DNA of 64,000 nucleotides, taken from contig NZ_JASCQP010000018.1 of assembly GCF_030010555.1 (NCBI RefSeq), forward strand, positions 1 to 64,000, written 5' to 3'. This document shows positions 17,249-25,480 of this stretch, piece by piece. This DNA is from Halomonas rhizosphaerae. GTDB lineage: Bacteria > Pseudomonadota > Gammaproteobacteria > Pseudomonadales > Halomonadaceae. Positions within the stretch are counted from its first letter, which is position 1; each line of letters opens with the position of its first letter. A program made the position numbers and the translations under genes. The notes beneath the pieces are model-generated. The model ran no database searches and had not been told where the DNA came from. It saw nothing but the letters and a program-made list of their open reading frames with translations.

Positions 17249-19291
17249 ATGTCGAACTCCGCCCGCGCCTCGCGCAAGATCCTGGTCACCAGCGCCCTGC
17301 CCTATGCCAACGGTGCCATCCACCTGGGCCACCTGCTGGAGTACATCCAGACCGACATCTGGGTGCGCTTCCAGAAGAGCCGCGGGCATGAGTGCCACTA
17401 CGTGTGTGCCGACGATGCCCACGGCACGGCCATCATGCTGCGCGCGGAGCAGGAGGGCATCACCTCCGAGGCGCTGATCGAACGGGTCTCCCGCGACCAC
17501 CAAACCGACTTCTCCCGCTTCGGGGTGGCCTTCGACAACTATCACTCGACCCACTCCCCGGAGAACCGCCACTTCAGCGAGCTGATCTACACCCGGCTGC
17601 GCGACAAGGGGCATATCGCCACCCGCGACATCGAGCAGATGTTCGACCCGGTTAAGGGGCTGTTCCTGGCCGACCGCTTCATCAAGGGCACCTGTCCGAA
17701 GTGCAAGGCCGAGGACCAGTACGGCGACAACTGCGAGGCCTGCGGGGCCACCTACACGCCGGCGGAGCTGATCGATCCGGTCTCGGCGATCTCCGGTGCC
17801 GCACCCGAGGTGCGAAGCTCCACCCACTACTTCTTCAAGCTGCCGGACTTCGCCGATTTCCTGAAGGCGTGGATCGACGATGACCATGTCCAGCCGCAGA
17901 TCCGCAACAAGCTGATGGAGTGGTTCGAGTCGGGCTTCAACGAGTGGGACATCTCCCGCGACGCCCCCTACTTCGGCTTCGAGATCCCCGATGCGCCGGG
18001 CAAGTACTTCTACGTCTGGCTCGATGCCCCGATCGGCTACCTGGCCAGCTTCCAGAACCTCTGCGACCGCCGGGGAATGGACTTCGACGCCTACTGGGCA
18101 CCCGACTCCGACGCCGAGGTCTATCACTTCATCGGCAAGGACATCGTCTACTTCCACGCCCTGTTCTGGCCGGCCATGCTGCACGGCGCCGATTTCCGCA
18201 CGCCCACGGCGGTCAACTGCCACGGCTTCGTCACGGTGAACGGCGCCAAGATGTCGAAGTCTCGCGGCACCTTCATCAAGGCCGCGACCTATGCCGACCA
18301 CCTCAACCCCGAGTACCTGCGCTACTACTTCGCCGCCAAGCTGACCTCACGGGTCGACGATCTGGACCTCAACCTCGAGGACTTCGCGGCGCGGGTGAAC
18401 AGCGACCTGGTGGGCAAGGTGGTCAACATCGCCAGCCGCTGCGCCGGCTTCGTCAAGAAGCTCGGCGGCGGTCGCCTCGCTGGCCACTGCAGCGAGCCCG
18501 AGATGGTGGCACGCTTCATCGCCGCCGGTGACGCCATCGCCGAGGAGTACGAGGCCCGCGAGTTCGGCCGCGCCATGCGCCGCGTGATGGAACTGGCCGA
18601 CGAGGCGAACACCTACATCGCCGAGGCCGAGCCTTGGGTACTGGCCAAGCAGCCCGGCCGCGAGCAGGAGGTGCTGGAGATCTGCTCGGTGGGCATCAAC
18701 CTGTTCCGCCAGCTGATGGTCTACCTGGCCCCGGTGGTACCGGCCATGGCCGAGCAGGCCCGCGCGTTCCTCGGGCTCGAGACCCTCGACTGGCACAGCC
18801 GACACACCCTGCTGGTGGACCACAAGATCGCCAAGTTCAAACCCCTGATGACCCGCGTGGAGCGGGACAAGATCGATGCCATGATGGCGGCATCGAAGGA
18901 GGACCTGGTGGAAGAACAGAAACTCAAGGAGACGGCGAAGGGCCCCCTGGCCGAGGATCCCATCGGTGACGAGATCAGCTTCGACGACTTCGCCAGGGTC
19001 GACCTGCGCATCGCCCGCATCGCCCGGGCGGAGTATGTCGAGAAGGCCGACAAGCTGCTGAAGCTGACCCTGGACCTGGGCGGCGAGACCCGCACCGTGT
19101 TCGCCGGCATCCGTGCGGCCTATGCCCCGGAGGCCCTGGAGGGACGGCTGACGGTGATGGTCGCCAACCTGGCACCGCGCAAGATGCGCTTCGGCGTGTC
19201 CGAGGGCATGGTGCTCGCCGCCGGCAATCACGACGGCATCTACCTGCTCAGCCCGGATTCCGGCGCCGAGCCGGGCCAGCGGGTGCGCTGA
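17249..19291 (+). CDS. metG: Methionine-tRNA ligase
   Basis: 680 aa, full length for the E. coli-type enzyme that charges tRNA-Met. HIGH-like motif HLGHLLEY is near residue 27, zinc-knuckle cysteines ([18 protein letters not shown]) lie near 150-167, and KMSKSRGTF sits near residue 334. A C-terminal tRNA-binding/dimerisation domain starts at about 575 ([14 protein letters not shown]) and ends in the typical [23 protein letters not shown] -10-like hexamer at 17207-17212 is a possible promoter. It is followed 9 nt later by rsxB and then nth. Confidence 0.97.
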   Translation: MSNSARASRKILVTSALPYANGAIHLGHLLEYIQTDIWVRFQKSRGHECHYVCADDAHGTAIMLRAEQEGITSEALIERVSRDHQTDFSRFGVAFDNYHSTHSPENRHFSELIYTRLRDKGHIATRDIEQMFDPVKGLFLADRFIKGTCPKCKAEDQYGDNCEACGATYTPAELIDPVSAISGAAPEVRSSTHYFFKLPDFADFLKAWIDDDHVQPQIRNKLMEWFESGFNEWDISRDAPYFGFEIPDAPGKYFYVWLDAPIGYLASFQNLCDRRGMDFDAYWAPDSDAEVYHFIGKDIVYFHALFWPAMLHGADFRTPTAVNCHGFVTVNGAKMSKSRGTFIKAATYADHLNPEYLRYYFAAKLTSRVDDLDLNLEDFAARVNSDLVGKVVNIASRCAGFVKKLGGGRLAGHCSEPEMVARFIAAGDAIAEEYEAREFGRAMRRVMELADEANTYIAEAEPWVLAKQPGREQEVLEICSVGINLFRQLMVYLAPVVPAMAEQARAFLGLETLDWHSRHTLLVDHKIAKFKPLMTRVERDKIDAMMAASKEDLVEEQKLKETAKGPLAEDPIGDEISFDDFARVDLRIARIARAEYVEKADKLLKLTLDLGGETRTVFAGIRAAYAPEALEGRLTVMVANLAPRKMRFGVSEGMVLAAGNHDGIYLLSPDSGAEPGQRVR

Positions 19292-19300
19292 GGCGCCGCC

Positions 19301-20098
19301 GTGACGGACACCGATGCCCGCTCCCGGGCCGCGCTGATCGAGGCCATCGATGCCGAGCTGCCCCAGACCCAGTGCGGCAAGTGCGGGCAGCCCGGCTGTC
19401 GACCCTATGCCGAGGCCATCGTCGACGGCGAGGCCATCAATCGCTGCCCGCCCGGCGGCGAGGCCACCGTGGCCCGGCTGGCGGCGCTGACCGGCCGCGC
19501 GCCACTGCCGCTGGCCGAGCCCGCCCAGCCGCCGCTGGTGGCCTGGATCCGCGAGGCCGAATGCATCGGCTGCACCAAGTGCATTCAGGCCTGCCCGGTG
19601 GATGCCATCCTGGGGGCGTCCAAGCGCATGCACACGGTCATCGTCGATGAATGCACCGGCTGCGAGCTCTGCGTGGCGCCCTGCCCCGTGGACTGCATCG
19701 ACCTGCTGCCCCACCCCGCCTGGGAAGCCGCCGAGACCGATGAGGCGCGCGACGCCTACCTGGCCCGCCGCGCCGAGCAAGGACGCCGTCGCCATCGCGC
19801 CCGCCAGCAGCGCCTGGCCCGAGAGGCCCGGGAGAGGCGCATGGAGCGCCAGAAGCGGCTGATTCGACAGCGCCAGCGGTCTAGCGCGAGCAACGCTGGC
19901 GGGCCCGACCCGCGGCGCCAGCGACAGATGGCCATCAACGCCGCGGAGCAGGCCCTGCGCCGGGCCAGGCAGCAGCTGGCCCATGCCGAGCGCCAGGGCG
20001 AGGCCAGCGCAATCGAGGCTGCCCAGGGACAGGTCGACAGCGCCAGTCGGCTGCTCGATGACGCTCGGGCCGCCCTCCATCACGTCTCCTCTCCATGA
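19301..20098 (+). CDS. rsxB: Orphan RnfB/RsxB-like ferredoxin without membrane anchor
   Basis: 265 aa, GTG start. It carries the RnfB four-Cys cluster region ([20 protein letters not shown]...NRCPPGGE) and two 4Fe-4S ferredoxin motifs ([12 protein letters not shown] and [12 protein letters not shown]). Two things are unlike normal RsxB: the N-terminal hydrophobic anchor is absent (only ~12 residues precede the domain), and a ~110-residue Arg/Ala/Gln-rich coiled-coil tail is added. None of rsxA, C, D, G or E is beside it, although in many gammaproteobacteria that operon lies next to nth. It is therefore either a surviving remnant or a specialised soluble electron carrier. It lies between metG (9 nt gap) and nth (7 nt gap), so co-transcription is likely. 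Confidence 0.85.
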   Translation: MTDTDARSRAALIEAIDAELPQTQCGKCGQPGCRPYAEAIVDGEAINRCPPGGEATVARLAALTGRAPLPLAEPAQPPLVAWIREAECIGCTKCIQACPVDAILGASKRMHTVIVDECTGCELCVAPCPVDCIDLLPHPAWEAAETDEARDAYLARRAEQGRRRHRARQQRLAREARERRMERQKRLIRQRQRSSASNAGGPDPRRQRQMAINAAEQALRRARQQLAHAERQGEASAIEAAQGQVDSASRLLDDARAALHHVSSP

Positions 20099-20105
20099 GC
20101 CGAGC

Positions 20106-20741
20106 ATGAACGCCCAGAAACGCCACGAGATCTTCGCGCGGCTACGCGACCACAACCCCGAGCCGACCACCGAACTGCACTGGACCACCCCCTTCGAGCT
20201 GCTCGCCGCCGTGCTGCTCTCGGCCCAGGCCACCGACGTCGGAGTGAACAAGGCCACCGCCCGGCTCTTCCCGGTGGCCAACACGCCAGAAGCGATCCTC
20301 GCGCTGGGGATCGACGGTCTCAAGGCGCACATCAGGACCATCGGCCTCTACAACACCAAGGCCGAGAACCTGATGAAGACCTGCCGGATCCTGGTCGAGC
20401 AGCATGGCGGCGAGGTGCCCCGCACCCGGCAGGCCCTCGAGGCCCTGCCGGGCGTCGGCCGAAAGACCGCCAACGTCATCCTCAACACCGCCTTCGGCGA
20501 GCCCACCATCGCCGTGGATACCCATATCTTCCGCGTGGCCAACCGCACCGGGATCGCCAGGGGCAAGGACGTGGTCGAGGTCGAGAGGAAGCTGCTGCGC
20601 CATGTGCCCAGGGAGTTCCGCCAGGATGCCCACCACTGGCTGATCCTCCACGGGCGCTACACCTGCCTGGCCCGAAAGCCCCGCTGCGGCAGCTGCATCA
20701 TCGAGGACCTCTGCGAGTACCCGGACAAGACCGAGCTGTGA
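20106..20741 (+). CDS. nth: Endonuclease III
   Basis: 211 aa. Bifunctional DNA glycosylase/AP lyase removing oxidised pyrimidines. The helix-hairpin-helix (LEALPGVGRKTANVILN) contains the catalytic Lys, and the catalytic Asp is in IAVDTHIFRVANR. The C-terminal 4Fe-4S ligands have the expected C-x6-C-x2-C-x5-C spacing (CLARKPRCGSCIIEDLC). The start at 20106 begins the conserved MNAQKRHEIFARLR; an earlier in-frame codon at 19983 lies inside rsxB. Confidence 0.96.
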   Translation: MNAQKRHEIFARLRDHNPEPTTELHWTTPFELLAAVLLSAQATDVGVNKATARLFPVANTPEAILALGIDGLKAHIRTIGLYNTKAENLMKTCRILVEQHGGEVPRTRQALEALPGVGRKTANVILNTAFGEPTIAVDTHIFRVANRTGIARGKDVVEVERKLLRHVPREFRQDAHHWLILHGRYTCLARKPRCGSCIIEDLCEYPDKTEL

Positions 20742-20866
20742 CAGGCGCCCTCGCCGGCCCGTGACGAACCGTCCGCCTCGAGGCAGCAGGCTCCGCAGGG
20801 CCCTTGGCTGGCACAAGTGCCCGCCGGCTGGTTCACTGGCAGCATGACCGCCAACGAGACCCGCCC

Positions 20867-21622
20867 ATGGAAGCGCTGAAGTATCTCCTGCTGCCGCCCG
20901 TGGTCAATGCCCTGCTGATCCTCGGCGGCCTGGCGATGGGCGCTCGCCGGCTGGCCGGTGGCCTGCTGGTCACCCTGGGGCTGGCCAGCCTGCTGGCTCT
21001 CTCCACCCCGCTGGCGAGCCACGCCCTGCGCCAGGGGCTCGAGCCTCCCGCCCTGGCCGGCCCCGGCCAGCTGCGCCAGGCCGAGGCCATCGTCATTCTC
21101 GGCGGCGGACGCGACTACGCCTCCCCGGAATTCGGCTGGGGCGATGCCCCGTCCAATGCCAGCTGGCGTCGGCTGGCCTATGGCGCCCACCTGCACCGCG
21201 AGACCCGGCTGCCGCTACTGGTCAGCGGGGGGCGCGTGCACGACGAGCACAGCGCCGAGGCGAGCCTGATGGCAGCGGCGCTTCGCGAGGTCTTCGAGGT
21301 GCCCGTTCGCTGGATGGAGGGGCGCAGCCGCAGTACCGCCGAGAATGCCCGCTACACCGCCGAGATGCTGGGCGGTGATGGTATCGGGCATGTTGCGCTG
21401 GTCTCCCAGGCATGGCACCTGCCGAGGGCAGTGGCGGAGTTCGAGCGCGCCGGCCTGTCCGTCACGGCCGCACCGACCGAGTTCGCGAGCGCCCCACCGC
21501 CTGGCGTTCAGGTAGTGATCCCGCGCGCCTACCACCTCCACCAGAGCACCCGTGCCCTGCACGAGTGGCTGGGGCGGGCCGACCTGGCACTGCGCAACCA
21601 CCTGCTACGCCGCGGTGACTGA
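20867..21622 (+). CDS. YdcF/ElyC-like DUF218 membrane protein
   Basis: 251 aa. Two hydrophobic N-terminal segments (about 5-25 and 30-52) are followed by a DUF218 domain with its hallmarks: AIVILGGGRDYASPEF, LLVSGGRVHDEHSAEA, GRSRSTAENARYTAEML and LVSQAWHLPRAV. ElyC/YdcF-type proteins act in envelope (peptidoglycan/lipid carrier) metabolism; the substrate here is unknown. The start at 20867 was chosen because the transmembrane region begins directly after it; a longer frame from 20804 adds a charged non-conserved stretch. Confidence 0.85.
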   Translation: MEALKYLLLPPVVNALLILGGLAMGARRLAGGLLVTLGLASLLALSTPLASHALRQGLEPPALAGPGQLRQAEAIVILGGGRDYASPEFGWGDAPSNASWRRLAYGAHLHRETRLPLLVSGGRVHDEHSAEASLMAAALREVFEVPVRWMEGRSRSTAENARYTAEMLGGDGIGHVALVSQAWHLPRAVAEFERAGLSVTAAPTEFASAPPPGVQVVIPRAYHLHQSTRALHEWLGRADLALRNHLLRRGD

Positions 21623-21700
21623 CCCCAAAGTCGAAGCGCCACGCCTCTCGTTAGTCGCTAGGCTGGCCGCTTCATCCCGTCCCTCGACACGAGGCTCGAC

Positions 21701-21976
21701 ATGCTGGACCTGCTGATCCCCCTCTCCCTGGCGGCCGCCTTCGGCGCCCTTCTCGGCTCGCTCTGCCGGCTGACACGCTGGCCCGGCCGCGAACGCCCCC
21801 TGCTCTTCCCGCTGGTGGGCCTCGTCGCCGGCATCACCGCCTTCTTCATCCATCTGGTGCTCAACTGGGTGACCGGCGCGCCGGCCTGGTGGCTGCCGGT
21901 ACTGGTGGTCCTGCAGGTCTGGCTGTGGCTGGGTCCGCTGGGTCCGAGGCGCGGGCTCGGCCGGCACCGCAAGTAG
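21701..21976 (+). CDS. Small inner-membrane protein, unknown function
   Basis: 91 aa with three likely transmembrane segments (about 2-22, 35-55 and 63-80), a basic loop (RLTRWPGRER) and a basic tail (GPRRGLGRHRK). No family recognised. It converges on the GST gene, with only 10 nt between the two stop codons. Confidence 0.65.
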   Translation: MLDLLIPLSLAAAFGALLGSLCRLTRWPGRERPLLFPLVGLVAGITAFFIHLVLNWVTGAPAWWLPVLVVLQVWLWLGPLGPRRGLGRHRK

Positions 21977-21986
21977 CCACGCCCCG

Positions 21987-22664
21987 TCATGACAAGGAGA
22001 ACTCGCCCCCCCGCTCCACCGCACGGCGATAGGCCGGACGCTCGCGGCAGGCCGCCAGGAAGGCCTGAAGCCTGGGGTAGCCGGACAGGCCGCCCCCGTC
22101 CTCCAGGGCGAGCAGCGGAAAGCTCATCTGGATGTCGGCCGCACTGAACGCCTCTCCGGCGAACCAGGCGCCACGCTCGAGTTCGGCTTCCCAGTAGTTG
22201 CTCAGCTGGCGGATCTGCGGCGCCAGCAACTGCCGCTCCACCCCCCGGGCGAAAAGCCGGCCGAGGGGCCGGGCCAGCGCCGGCACCGGAGGCTTGCCGA
22301 GCGAGGCGAACACCAGCCGCATCACCAGCGGCGGCATGGCAGAACCTTCGGCATGGTGCAGCCAGAAGCGATAGCGCTCGTACGCGTCACTGCCCGCCGG
22401 CGGCACCAGCCGGCCCGGCGCATCGAAGCGTTCGACCAGGTACTCGAGGATCGCCCCCGATTCCGCCACCACCCGACCCTCCCGGGCCTCGTCGCTGATG
22501 ACCGGCGACTTGCCCAGCGGATGGACCTTGCGCAGCGACGCGGGCGCCAGCATGGTGCGGGGGTCGCGCCGATAGGTGATGACCTCGTAATCGACGCCGA
22601 GCTCCTCCAGCAGCCACAGGACACGCTGGGAGCGGGAGTTCTCCAGATGATGGACCTTGATCAT
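21987..22664 (-). CDS. Glutathione S-transferase family protein
   Basis: 225 aa. N-terminal thioredoxin-like domain MIKVHHLENSRSQRVLWLLE with the Ser-x-Ser/Arg catalytic-loop pattern of bacterial GSTs; GKSPVISDE gives the cis-Pro, followed by ESGAILEYLVERF for glutathione binding. The C-terminal all-helical domain ends with the FSAADIQMSFPLLALE N-capping motif. Specific substrate unknown. Divergent from the response regulator at 22826. Confidence 0.9.
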   Translation of the reverse strand: MIKVHHLENSRSQRVLWLLEELGVDYEVITYRRDPRTMLAPASLRKVHPLGKSPVISDEAREGRVVAESGAILEYLVERFDAPGRLVPPAGSDAYERYRFWLHHAEGSAMPPLVMRLVFASLGKPPVPALARPLGRLFARGVERQLLAPQIRQLSNYWEAELERGAWFAGEAFSAADIQMSFPLLALEDGGGLSGYPRLQAFLAACRERPAYRRAVERGGEFSLS

Positions 22665-22825
22665 GCCGTCCTCCTCGATGGCGCCCCCGGTAGCGGGGGC
22701 AATCCCCGCACCCTAGCACGCCATCCCCCTCGCCTCCTGCCAAGGTCGTCTTTGCCACCGCCCGGCCGGCCACTAGACTGATCGGCAACCATGCATAAAA
22801 GACCGCACACTCATAGGAGGGCACC

Positions 22826-23197
22826 ATGGCCAAGGTGCTGGTGGTGGACGACGAACCCAACATCGTCCTGTCCCTGGAATTCCTGATGCAGCAGGCCGGC
22901 TTCCAGGTCGACACCGCCGAGGATGGCGAGAGTGCCTTGTCGCGCATCGCCGAGTCGCCCCCGGATCTGGTCCTGCTGGACATCAGTCTGCCCGGCATCA
23001 GCGGCTTCGACGTCCTCGAGCGCCTGCGTGGCGACCCCGCCCATGCCCGGCTGCCGATCATCATGCTCACGGCCCACGGGCGCGAGGTGGAGCGCGAGAA
23101 GGGCCTGGCCCTGGGGGCCGATGACTACATCACCAAGCCCTTCTCGACCCAGGCGCTGGTCGAGAAGGTCAAGACGCTGCTCGCCGAGGTGTCCTGA
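22826..23197 (+). CDS. Single-domain response regulator (CheY-like)
   Basis: 123 aa containing only a receiver domain. Acidic pair D8-D9, phospho-acceptor D52 ([10 protein letters not shown]), T82 and K104 (DDYITKPF) are all present, so it should be phosphorylatable. It has no output domain. An AGGAGG site precedes the ATG. Its stop overlaps the next start by 1 nt (TGATG), making it the first gene of a four-gene operon with an exonuclease-sensor fusion, a small membrane protein and an SSS-type histidine kinase. The kinase is the obvious phosphodonor. Confidence 0.92.
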   Translation: MAKVLVVDDEPNIVLSLEFLMQQAGFQVDTAEDGESALSRIAESPPDLVLLDISLPGISGFDVLERLRGDPAHARLPIIMLTAHGREVEREKGLALGADDYITKPFSTQALVEKVKTLLAEVS

Positions 23198-25266
23198 TGG
23201 CCAAGCGTGGCTCCCGCCTGCCTCGCCGCCAGCGGCTGATCGGCCTGTGGCTGCTGCTCAGCGGCATCAGTATCTTCGGCGGCGCCGTGTTCGCCCTCTG
23301 GCTGGACAGCCTTGCCGGCCTCGAAGGCATGGCGCGGCTGCTGCTGTGGCTGGGCTGCTTCTCCGGGGGTGGGACCATCTTCCTGGTCGGCCTGCTGCTC
23401 GAGCGCCAGCTGTTCACGCCCCTGCGTCACCTGCAGGTGCAGCTGGCCCGCCTGGTGGCCAACCCGGATGCCCGCCAGGACTATCCGCCCGAGGGCTGGC
23501 TGCGAGGACTCGGTCCCGACCTCATGCGCGTTCGTGAGGCCTGGCGGGCCGACCGCGAGCGGCTGGCCACCGCCCATGCCGAGGGCGCACGCAGTGCCGC
23601 CCGCATCCGCCAGGAGCTCGAGACCCTGCTCCAGGTGCTCGACACGCCGCTGCTGCTCTGCGACCACCACCGCCGGGTGCTGCTCTTCAACCAGGCTGCC
23701 GAGACGCTGTTCGAGGGCCACCCCGGCCTGGGGCTCGGCAAGCGCCTCGATGCCCTGCTGCCGATCTCCAGCCTGGAGGATGCGCTGGGCCAGTTGCCCG
23801 ATGACGGGGCGCCGCGAGAGATCCTGGTGCCCTGCGACGAGCGCTGGCTGCATGTGATACTGCGCCGCGTCCCCGACAGCAACCACGAGACACTGCTGAC
23901 CCTGACCGACACCACGGCGGCCTGGACCAGCGAGATGGGGGCCCGTGCCGACATCGCCGAGATGCTGCCGGTACTGCGCCGACATAGCGCCAGCCTGACC
24001 AGTGCCGCCGACGCCCTGGTCGGCGTGCGCGACGACGCCGAGGCCGGCGAACTCGGGAAGCGCCTGGAGGCGGTGATCGACGAGGAGAGCCGCGCCCTGG
24101 CCGCCCAGCTCGAGCGCATGGGCAGACTCATGGAGGACATGCATCGCGAGGGCGAGCGCCTGGTCCCGCTATGGTCCAATGACCTCTGGGCGGCCCTCGA
24201 CGAGCGCCAGGACAGCGCGTCCCTGCGCATAATCCCCATCGGCATGCCCGCCTGGCTGAAAGGCGACGCCCCGGCCCTGCTGGTGCTGCTCGACTCGCTG
24301 CTCGCGCGCCTGGCGGCGCATTCCGGCCAGGCCGAGCTGGAAGGCGAGGTCTGCCTGGGCAACCGTCGGGTCTACCTGGACCTGATCTGGCGAGGACGCC
24401 CGCTGGGCGAGAAGGTGCTGGACGAGTGGCGCGCCGAGCGGCTGGAGGCCCTGCCGTTGGCCCCCCGGGTCGGCGATGTACTGCGACAGCACACCAGCGA
24501 TGCCTGGAGCATCGCCGACCAGGACGGCGAGCATGCCCGGCTGCGCCTGCCGCTGCCGGCCACCGAACGGGTCGGCGCTCCACGCCCGCGCACCCCGCCG
24601 CGCCCGGAATTCCACGATTTCGGCATCGCCGACATGCCCCCGCCGGATGCCGAACTGGCGGCCCGGCCCCTGAGGACCCTGGAGGTCGTGGCCTTCGACA
24701 CCGAGACCACCGGTCTGGAGCTGCGCCGCGGCGACACCGTGGTCAGCATCGGCGCCTGCCGCATCGTCAATGCGCGACTGCTGGCCAGCGACACCTTCGA
24801 CCTGCGGGTCGACCCGGAACGGCCCATCCCGCCAGCCAGCACCGCCATCCACGGCATCACCGATGACGACGTGGCCGGGGCCCCGCCGCTCAACCTGGCC
24901 CTGCCGCGCTTTCGCGACTACATCGGCGAGGCGGTGATCCTGGCCCACAACGCCGCCTTCGACCTGCTGGCCATCCAGCCCCCCGGTGGCGGCATCGCGT
25001 TCGACATGCCGGTGCTCGACACCCTGCTGCTCTCCCGGGCACTCGACGACAGCCTCGACGGCCACGACCTGGACAGCCTGGCCGACCGCTATGACCTCAG
25101 CTTCCCGCCGGGGACCCGACACACCGCCCTGGGCGACGCCCGGGTCACCGCAGAGCTGTGGCTCTCGCTGCTGCCCCGGCTGGAGGCGCGTGGCATCGAG
25201 ACGCTGGAGCAGGCACTGGCCCTGCAGGCCAGCGCCTTCGACAAGGAGGACGCCTTCGCCTCGTGA
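23197..25266 (+). CDS. Membrane PAS/degenerate-kinase sensor fused to DEDDh 3'-5' exonuclease
   Basis: 689 aa. Two transmembrane helices (about 14-34 and 45-66) are followed by a HAMP-like/coiled linker, a PAS-like domain (about 135-235; LLQVLDTPLLLCDHHRRVLL), and a region that looks like a decayed histidine-kinase core with no H-box or G-box. The C-terminus (about 495-665) is a complete DnaQ-type exonuclease with D501, E503 (FDTETTGLE), D589 (HNAAFDLL), H642 and D647 (HTALGDARVT). Membrane-tethered exonuclease-sensor fusions of this kind are known beside SSS kinases and acetate-uptake genes in Pseudomonas and relatives; their substrate is not settled. Translationally coupled to the genes on both sides (TGATG before, GTGA after). 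Confidence 0.88.
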   Translation: MAKRGSRLPRRQRLIGLWLLLSGISIFGGAVFALWLDSLAGLEGMARLLLWLGCFSGGGTIFLVGLLLERQLFTPLRHLQVQLARLVANPDARQDYPPEGWLRGLGPDLMRVREAWRADRERLATAHAEGARSAARIRQELETLLQVLDTPLLLCDHHRRVLLFNQAAETLFEGHPGLGLGKRLDALLPISSLEDALGQLPDDGAPREILVPCDERWLHVILRRVPDSNHETLLTLTDTTAAWTSEMGARADIAEMLPVLRRHSASLTSAADALVGVRDDAEAGELGKRLEAVIDEESRALAAQLERMGRLMEDMHREGERLVPLWSNDLWAALDERQDSASLRIIPIGMPAWLKGDAPALLVLLDSLLARLAAHSGQAELEGEVCLGNRRVYLDLIWRGRPLGEKVLDEWRAERLEALPLAPRVGDVLRQHTSDAWSIADQDGEHARLRLPLPATERVGAPRPRTPPRPEFHDFGIADMPPPDAELAARPLRTLEVVAFDTETTGLELRRGDTVVSIGACRIVNARLLASDTFDLRVDPERPIPPASTAIHGITDDDVAGAPPLNLALPRFRDYIGEAVILAHNAAFDLLAIQPPGGGIAFDMPVLDTLLLSRALDDSLDGHDLDSLADRYDLSFPPGTRHTALGDARVTAELWLSLLPRLEARGIETLEQALALQASAFDKEDAFAS

Positions 25267-25457
25267 ACACGCCGCGCCTGAAGGAGCGCCTAGTCGCGCT
25301 GATCGTGCTGGCGGCCCTGCTCTTCTCCCCGCCCCTGCTGCTGATCGCCGACCGGTCCCCGCTGGCCCCGGGCTGGCTGGTGGCCTACCTGTTCCTGGCC
25401 TGGGGCGCGGTCATCGCCCTGATGGCCTGGCTGATGGAACACCGTCACGAGGAGTGA
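25263..25457 (+). CDS. Small two-helix membrane protein
   Basis: 64 aa with GTG start overlapping the exonuclease stop (GTGA). Two transmembrane helices (about 9-28 and 35-56; LVALIVLAALLFSPPLLLIA and WLVAYLFLAWGAVIALMAWL) and a charged tail (EHRHEE). It resembles the small partner subunits found before sodium:solute symporter-type proteins, which fits the SSS-domain kinase that follows 23 nt later. Start chosen by overlap and hydrophobic onset. Confidence 0.8.
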   Translation: MNTPRLKERLVALIVLAALLFSPPLLLIADRSPLAPGWLVAYLFLAWGAVIALMAWLMEHRHEE

Positions 25458-25480
25458 CCCCGGATGCAGGCTGACACGCC

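Noticed and set aside
17138-18301. Long minus-strand ORF opposite metG
   Set aside because: Shadow frame of a high-GC gene; composition is His/Val/Gly/Asp-rich without motif, typical of antisense frames.
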